Assembly (NCBI GenBank): GCA_024653355.1 | Contig: JANLFQ010000001.1 | Location: 766,576 to 830,575 of the forward strand | DNA from: a candidate division WOR-3 bacterium | GTDB lineage: Bacteria; Hydrothermota; Tepidihabitantia; Tepidihabitantales; Tepidihabitantaceae | DNA: 64,000 bases | Direction: 5' to 3' | Part shown: positions 59,586-64,000 of the stretch, piece by piece | Layout: every line of letters begins with the position of its first letter | Position numbering within the stretch: position 1 is the stretch's first letter | Program-made: the position numbers and the translations under genes | Notes under the pieces: generated by a model | What the model saw: the letters and a program-made list of their open reading frames with translations, nothing else | Databases searched by the model: none | What the model was told of the DNA's origin: nothing

Positions 59586-60494
59586 TCAACCGAAACAACC
59601 CTCTCCTGCCTTTCCTCGAACATCATCCCAATTCTGCCAGCCCCGAATGCGCGCCAACCTTCTCAACCCCTTCATCACTTCAACCGCCCCATCCGGACGG
59701 GTTAAGTTTGCCGTTCCCACCTGAACCAGATGGGCACCGGCGCTGATGAACTCAAACGCATCCTGCCCCGTCCTGATTCCTCCCATCCCGATAACCGGAA
59801 TCTTAACCGCCTTCACCACCCTTTCCACGCAAAACAGTGCGAAAGGTTTTATCGCCGGACCAGAAAGCCCACCGGTCCTGCCGCCAAGAAATGGTCTGCC
59901 ATTTTGGTCCAGCACCAGGGCAAACAGCGTATTTATCAAACTTACCGCATCGGCGCCCGCCGCCTCAGCCGCTTTTGCCGTCTCTGCCGGGTCAACAAAG
60001 TTTGCGGTTAACTTCACAACCAGCAACTTATCGGTCCTCTTACGCACCGCCCTTGTAACCTCCGCAACCCGCTGCGGTTTCTGGCCAAAAGCCACACCAC
60101 CTTCCTTCACATTCGGGCAGGACAGGTTCAGTTCCAGTCCGGCAACTGGTGTTTCTTCAAGAATCTCGGTTAACTCACAGAACTCGTCTAAACTCCCTGC
60201 CGCCAGATTAACCAGAACCGGACATTTAAGCCTTTGAAGCCGGGGCAGAATATCTGTTTTAAACATTGCAACCCCCGGGTTCTCCAGACCAACTGAATTT
60301 ACCACCCCACTTGGTGTTTCCACAATTCTGGGCGGTGGATTGCCCGCTCTTGGTTTTACTGTCAAACCCTTGGTAACAACACCGCCGAGCCGATTTGCCA
60401 CCGTTAAAAACTCCAGCCCGAAACCGAATGTTCCGGATGCAGCGAGCACGGGATTGGGAAATTTCACATCGCGGATAAGAACCTCAAACTTCAC
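59586..60494 (-). CDS. pyrD: Dihydroorotate dehydrogenase, class 1B catalytic subunit
   Basis: 302 aa. FMN-binding beta-barrel with NPVLAASGTFGFGLEFLTVA, the catalytic Cys in LELNLSCPNVKEGGVAFGQK, and IPVIGMGGIRTGQDAFEFIS. The next upstream gene encodes the Fe-S/FAD partner PyrK, so NAD is the likely electron acceptor (class 1B). The start overlaps pyrK by four bases. Confidence 0.94.
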   Translation of the reverse strand: MKFEVLIRDVKFPNPVLAASGTFGFGLEFLTVANRLGGVVTKGLTVKPRAGNPPPRIVETPSGVVNSVGLENPGVAMFKTDILPRLQRLKCPVLVNLAAGSLDEFCELTEILEETPVAGLELNLSCPNVKEGGVAFGQKPQRVAEVTRAVRKRTDKLLVVKLTANFVDPAETAKAAEAAGADAVSLINTLFALVLDQNGRPFLGGRTGGLSGPAIKPFALFCVERVVKAVKIPVIGMGGIRTGQDAFEFISAGAHLVQVGTANLTRPDGAVEVMKGLRRLARIRGWQNWDDVRGKAGEGCFG

Positions 60495-61249
60495 AGCACT
60501 ACCTCATCCAGACTCACGACCGGACCATCCTTACACAATCGCAGATATCCACCCGCTTTTTTCGGTACCGCACATCCGTAGCAAACCCCGGTGCCACATC
60601 CCATCCTCTCCTCTAAAAACGCCCAGACCTTGACCTTTTCACTCAACGGGCAAAGCGCCTCAATCATCCCTTTGGGTCCACAGGCATAGACAACCGGCGC
60701 CCGCATTTCTGATAGCACCGGCGCCAGCGCCTCGGTCACCAGTCCTTTTACACCCTGACTGCCATCTTCGGTTGTTAACTGCACCTTTACCCCGACTCTT
60801 CGAAAATCGGACACCATAATCAACTCTGGGGTGCAGCGCGCCCCCAGCAGCACGACAACCTGATTCGCCTTATGCAATACTCTGGTTAGATAAAGCAGGG
60901 GTGCAACACCGACACCACCCCCACAGATTACGACATTTCTGTTCCTTACCAGAGGCGCCGGTTTGCCCAATGGCCCGATGATATCCCAATTATCTCCATT
61001 TTTACTCCGGGCAAGCCTTTCTGTCCCCGGTCCCACAACCCGAAAAACTATCCGGATTTTATCCCCGTTGACATCCGCCACAGAAAAGGGCCGGCGCAAA
61101 AGCAAATCCTCCCTTTCTGACACCTTCACCCCGATAAACTGCCCGGGCTTTATTTTCTGACTGATCCGCGCCGCGGCAATCCAAACCGAAAATATCTCTG
61201 CCCCCAAACGCTTGATTTCGGTTATCGGACCGTTCTCCTGGATAACCAA
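60491..61249 (-). CDS. pyrK: Dihydroorotate dehydrogenase electron transfer subunit
   Basis: 252 aa. The FAD domain has LLRRPFSVADVNGDKIRIVF and the NAD domain VVICGGGVGVAPLLYLTRVL. The [2Fe-2S] ligands are in ERMGCGTGVCYGCAVPKKAG and a later LRLCKDGP. It passes electrons from PyrD to NAD. It lies 18 bases after the TPR gene, probably in one transcript with pyrD, pyrF and pyrE. Confidence 0.94.
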   Translation of the reverse strand: MVIQENGPITEIKRLGAEIFSVWIAAARISQKIKPGQFIGVKVSEREDLLLRRPFSVADVNGDKIRIVFRVVGPGTERLARSKNGDNWDIIGPLGKPAPLVRNRNVVICGGGVGVAPLLYLTRVLHKANQVVVLLGARCTPELIMVSDFRRVGVKVQLTTEDGSQGVKGLVTEALAPVLSEMRAPVVYACGPKGMIEALCPLSEKVKVWAFLEERMGCGTGVCYGCAVPKKAGGYLRLCKDGPVVSLDEVVL

Positions 61250-61267
61250 ACCTTCCTCCGCATCGCC

Positions 61268-62572
61268 TTATCGCTTCAGTTTATCCAGCCACCGCTTCGC
61301 CTCGGCAGCGAACTCCGTATCAGGATACCGCTGGACGATTTTGTTCAACTCCTCAACGGTAGCGCTGGTATCTGCCTTCCTGTACAAAAGAATCCACGCC
61401 CGAGCCAAAAGCGCCTTCGCTGACCAGTTGCTCTGGGGAAAGGAGTCATAAACCTGCTGGTAAAGAAGCAGCGCGGTATCAAAATCTTCTAGGTTCAGGT
61501 TGTGCACCTCGGCAAGCAAAAACTTCATTTCCGCCGCATCCCTAACGCCCGTTGTATCTTCCTCCAGCGCCTTGAGCAACGCCAGCCGTTTTTCTGCCTG
61601 AACCCCATGTTCCGAGTCGGCACGGCGCAGCCGCGCACTGTCGTAATAAACCTTTGCCCGGGCAAAATCCCTGTTCTCCTCATAAAATTTGCCGATGAGA
61701 AACGCCGCCTCCGCACCGGTCGCGTTGTTTCCCCGAACCCGGGAAAACGCCGCCAGCGCCTGCTCGTTCTTTCCCAGCATCAGATAGGCTTTGCCCAAAA
61801 TTAGATTCAACGCCTCATCCAAATCCGGATATTTGCCCCGCACCTCCTCAACCATCCGCACCGCCTCATCGCTTTTCCCCTGCTCTAATCGGCAGCGGGC
61901 AATCTTCATCTGCGCCTCGGCTCGTAGCCGGGGCAACGGCTCCAGTTCCACATAACGCCGCAACCAGCGCTCCGCCTCTTCGAACTCTGCCAGCTGCATC
62001 TTGCCCTCGGCAATACGGCTCACCGCCTCCTTAACATAAGGAAAACGGGGATAACGCTGCACCAGTGCGACAAGCGAATCAACACCCTCTTGAACCTCGC
62101 CCTGCTCAATTTCGTAAATCGCAATGTAGTAATCGGCGAGCTCACCCAGTTTAGGAGACCGCTTTTTGACACCCTCGAGCACAATCCGGGCGCTCCCTGC
62201 CTCACCACTTCGGAAAAGCGCCAGCCCCCGATAAAGTTCCGCCTCGGGCAGATGCGGCGATTGGCTAAAAGCCAGACCCAACCTTTCGAAATAACTCGCC
62301 GCCCGGGCATAATCACCCTTTTCATAGTAACTGCGACCAATCAGAAACAGGGCATCGTCAACCCAGCGGGATTTGGGCCACCGATTAATCACCAGCGCCG
62401 ACTTCTCAATCGCCTTATCAAACTTGGGCAGTGCCGCACCTGTCTGACCCTGTGCCTTCAACCTCATACCCTCCCGATAAAACATTTCGGCATTGTAAAA
62501 GGTGTTAAAATAGGCGCAGCCGACAAGTGCTACGCCCAGGGCAGCAACAAAACCAAATCGCAGCCAGTTCAA
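61268..62572 (-). CDS. TPR-repeat lipoprotein
   Basis: 434 aa, starting with TTG at 62572. A signal peptide with lipobox LVGC (ALGVALVGCAYFNTFYNAEM, Cys at about 19) is followed by many TPR helix pairs such as ALFLIGRSYYEKGDYARAAS, EAELYRGLALFRSGEAGSAR, KMQLAEFEEAERWLRRYVEL and LILGKAYLMLGKNEQALAAF. It is probably anchored in the outer or inner membrane as a protein-binding scaffold, like BamD/YfiO or a secretion accessory. Its function is not known. The AYFNTFYNAE motif is typical of a family in Fibrobacteres-like and related diderms. It heads the pyrimidine operon. Confidence 0.75.
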   Translation of the reverse strand: MNWLRFGFVAALGVALVGCAYFNTFYNAEMFYREGMRLKAQGQTGAALPKFDKAIEKSALVINRWPKSRWVDDALFLIGRSYYEKGDYARAASYFERLGLAFSQSPHLPEAELYRGLALFRSGEAGSARIVLEGVKKRSPKLGELADYYIAIYEIEQGEVQEGVDSLVALVQRYPRFPYVKEAVSRIAEGKMQLAEFEEAERWLRRYVELEPLPRLRAEAQMKIARCRLEQGKSDEAVRMVEEVRGKYPDLDEALNLILGKAYLMLGKNEQALAAFSRVRGNNATGAEAAFLIGKFYEENRDFARAKVYYDSARLRRADSEHGVQAEKRLALLKALEEDTTGVRDAAEMKFLLAEVHNLNLEDFDTALLLYQQVYDSFPQSNWSAKALLARAWILLYRKADTSATVEELNKIVQRYPDTEFAAEAKRWLDKLKR

Positions 62573-62587
62573 TCTATCCTCAAAAAG

Positions 62588-62616
62588 AAAATACTTCTAA
62601 ACCTATCTTCTGTCAA
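62588..62616 (-). promoter_or_regulatory. Promoter of the TPR-pyrKDFE operon
   Basis: TTGACA (62616-62611, minus strand), a 17-nt spacer and TATTTT (62593-62588). A leader of about eight bases with GAGG precedes TTG 62572. Confidence 0.5.
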
Positions 62617-62637
62617 GGAAACAGCCCGCTGGAAAAA

Positions 62638-63165
62638 TCAATGTCTGATGGAACTCGGCACGGGCAATCCGAGTACCGTGTCGCCCGGTTTGACATTGTG
62701 GACTAAAAACCAGCCCGAATTTACCTCCAGTGCGTAACTTGCCGGCCGGGAAGACTGATATCTGGTTACGGTGTCAAGGGGCGCCATCTCCATAATATCG
62801 GTAATCACGCCATTCTTATCGATAAATGCAATCGCCAGGGGAATATAGGTATTCTTCATCCAGAAGCGCAGCGTTTGCTCATTTTCAAAAACAAAAATCA
62901 TCCCCGAATCCGGATGCAGTGCCGTACGGAAGGAAAGCCCCTGAGTTTGCTTTTCGGGCGTTGCCGCCACCTCAGCCTCAATCCTGTTTCCCTTGATTGT
63001 CAGGGTAACAGCCGATTTTTCTTGCAAACCCGCTCTCCCGCTTGTCTCCTGACGCTGTAGATCGAACCGCTTCTTTATCCGACTCCGGCAGGCGCCGGCA
63101 CAAAAAAGGGAGAAGAGCAATACCCCGACCCCGGCGCAAAAGACAAAAAGAGTCTTAACCTTCAA
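62638..63165 (-). CDS. DUF192 family lipoprotein
   Basis: 175 aa from a TTG at 63165, giving the signal sequence KVKTLFVFCAGVGVLLFSLF then CAGAC, a lipobox. The DUF192 domain follows: IEAEVAATPEKQTQGLSFRT, ALHPDSGMIFVFENEQTLRF, WMKNTYIPLAIAFIDKNGVI and YQSSRPASYALEVNSGWFLV. It is an all-beta domain of unknown function. An ATG at 63213 would lengthen it by 16 residues into glyS; the shorter form gives a better signal peptide. It overlaps the glyS end and is likely co-transcribed with it. Confidence 0.8.
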   Translation of the reverse strand: MKVKTLFVFCAGVGVLLFSLFCAGACRSRIKKRFDLQRQETSGRAGLQEKSAVTLTIKGNRIEAEVAATPEKQTQGLSFRTALHPDSGMIFVFENEQTLRFWMKNTYIPLAIAFIDKNGVITDIMEMAPLDTVTRYQSSRPASYALEVNSGWFLVHNVKPGDTVLGLPVPSSIRH

Positions 63166-64000
63166 GGACAATCTGGGAAAGGTCTGCGACCTGGGCAAAA
63201 AGCGACCGCACATAAGAGAGCAGACGGAGCCGATTCATCCTTAACCTTTCATCTTCACACATCACCAGTACATCATCAAACAACCGGTCAATCGCCGGGC
63301 GTAAAGAGAGCAAAAGTTCCAGTGCCGCACGATAGTCAGCCCGGTGCAGTTTATCTTTCAGTTCGGGCGCAATCTGCTGCGCCTCATCCCACAAAACCCG
63401 TTCCGCCTCTTCCTGAAACAGCGCCTGGTCTGGTAATCCGGAAACCTCCTGACCGCGCAGGATGTTTGCAACCCGCTTCTGCCCGACAATCAACCGCGCA
63501 AACTCGGGCTGGTCGCGAAACTCAACCAGCGCCTGTGCCCGGGCACGGGCTTCACTCGGTGTGTGCCACACCGTTGCTAAAACCGCATTCGCCACATCGT
63601 ACCTTATACCTTCCTCGGCAAGGATTGCGCTCAGCCGCTCCCGGAAAAGTTCCAGCACCATCTCCTGCACCTTACTGTCGCTACTGCCTAACAGTGCTAA
63701 ACCCTTATTCACCAGTTCGGGAATCCCCACCGGCAACCGCTTCTGCAAAATGATGAGCAGCACCCCGGTTGCCTGACGCCGAACACCGAACGGGTCCTCA
63801 GAACCGGTCGGAATTTCACCCGCAAGATAGGTGCCCACGATATTGTCGGTCTTATCGGCAATACTCAACACGCTGCCCAGCAACGATTCGGGCAGCCGGT
63901 CTTGCGGGCTTTTCGGCAGATAATGCTCTTTAATCGCCTGGGCTATTAGGTCCGGCTCGCCTAAAAGTTTCGCATAAATACCGCCCATCACACCCTGCAG
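63155..64000 (-). CDS. glyS: Glycyl-tRNA synthetase beta subunit, C-terminal part
   Basis: Partial gene, continuing beyond the right edge; about 280 residues are visible. The sequence starts LQGVMGGIYAKLLGEPDLIA, followed by EHYLPKSPQDRLPESLLGSV, LSIADKTDNIVGTYLAGEIP and DPFGVRRQATGVLLIILQKR, all typical of GlyS. The C-terminal DALR-like anticodon-binding region, with RPAIDRLFDDVLVMCEDERL and RMNRLRLLSYVRSLFAQVAD, ends LSQIVLEG. The alpha subunit (glyQ) must lie outside the window, unless fused to it. Confidence 0.93.
   Translation of the reverse strand: MQGVMGGIYAKLLGEPDLIAQAIKEHYLPKSPQDRLPESLLGSVLSIADKTDNIVGTYLAGEIPTGSEDPFGVRRQATGVLLIILQKRLPVGIPELVNKGLALLGSSDSKVQEMVLELFRERLSAILAEEGIRYDVANAVLATVWHTPSEARARAQALVEFRDQPEFARLIVGQKRVANILRGQEVSGLPDQALFQEEAERVLWDEAQQIAPELKDKLHRADYRAALELLLSLRPAIDRLFDDVLVMCEDERLRMNRLRLLSYVRSLFAQVADLSQIVLEG

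Overview
The window comes from a diderm, probably anaerobic and possibly thermophilic bacterium. LptD, a Tol-Pal cluster, TolC and MacAB-type export genes show an outer membrane. The four-subunit 2-oxoacid:ferredoxin oxidoreductase, the ETF/fumarate-reductase-like redox operon, pyruvoyl arginine decarboxylase and DUF763 fit an uncultured anaerobic lineage. A C25-type protein with a FlgD-like tail fits candidate phylum WOR-3/Stahlbacteria or a relative. That placement is inferred from gene content only; no rRNA gene is present. There are no insertion sequences, prophages or CRISPR arrays. Coding is dense, with many 4-14 nt overlaps.

Layout: 1-1961 holds a Rossmann-fold protein (partial) divergent from a secreted C25-like protein. 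2074-6900 is a redox operon: etfA, HdrC-like Fe-S protein, FrdB-like, FrdA-like, acyl-CoA dehydrogenase. 6915-12514 is envelope and housekeeping: PBP1A, EndoIII-like, LptD, Maf. 12439-16664 carries a secreted protein, a ferritin-like protein and a saccharopine lysine-degradation pair. 16975-20237 has an RRM protein and TldD/TldE. 20234-24814 has small membrane/DUF proteins, a class II aldolase-like protein, a SpoU methyltransferase, an RsmF-type methyltransferase in two pieces, and DUF763. 24988-31471 has tRNA-Ala, pyruvoyl arginine decarboxylase, SpoIID, rbfA-truB-ribF, a PQQ-propeller protein and a Yip1-like protein. 31478-35782 is a TolC-MacA-MacB export operon. 36452-44335 is rpsR, rplI, bifunctional nuclease, tyrS, DUF3467, cca, M50 peptidase, ftsK and a GNAT-like protein. 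44332-49509 (minus) has ROK kinase, GlmU-like protein and porGDAB. 50123-53638 is dnaE. 53635-58218 (minus) has htpX, lemA and the tol-pal cluster without tolB. 58304-64000 (minus) has the pyrimidine genes pyrE, pyrF, pyrD, pyrK, a TPR lipoprotein, DUF192 and glyS (partial).

The most striking signal is regulatory. Eleven operon-leading genes have a recognisable -35/-10 pair whose -10 box ends only 5-8 nt before the start codon, so their mRNAs should be leaderless. Genes inside operons instead use AGGAGG-type ribosome binding sites. The -35 boxes are packed into upstream genes: the TGA in TTGACT is the stop codon of the EndoIII-like gene and of tyrS, and the tail of the RRM-gene terminator is the -35 of tldD. 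In the EndoIII-like gene that TGA falls exactly where the fourth iron-sulfur cysteine is expected. A second anomaly is an in-frame TAG at codon 7 of the MacB-type ATPase. The redox operon is the best candidate for an unusual metabolic system: ETF alpha without beta, coupled to a soluble fumarate-reductase-like pair and an acyl-CoA dehydrogenase.
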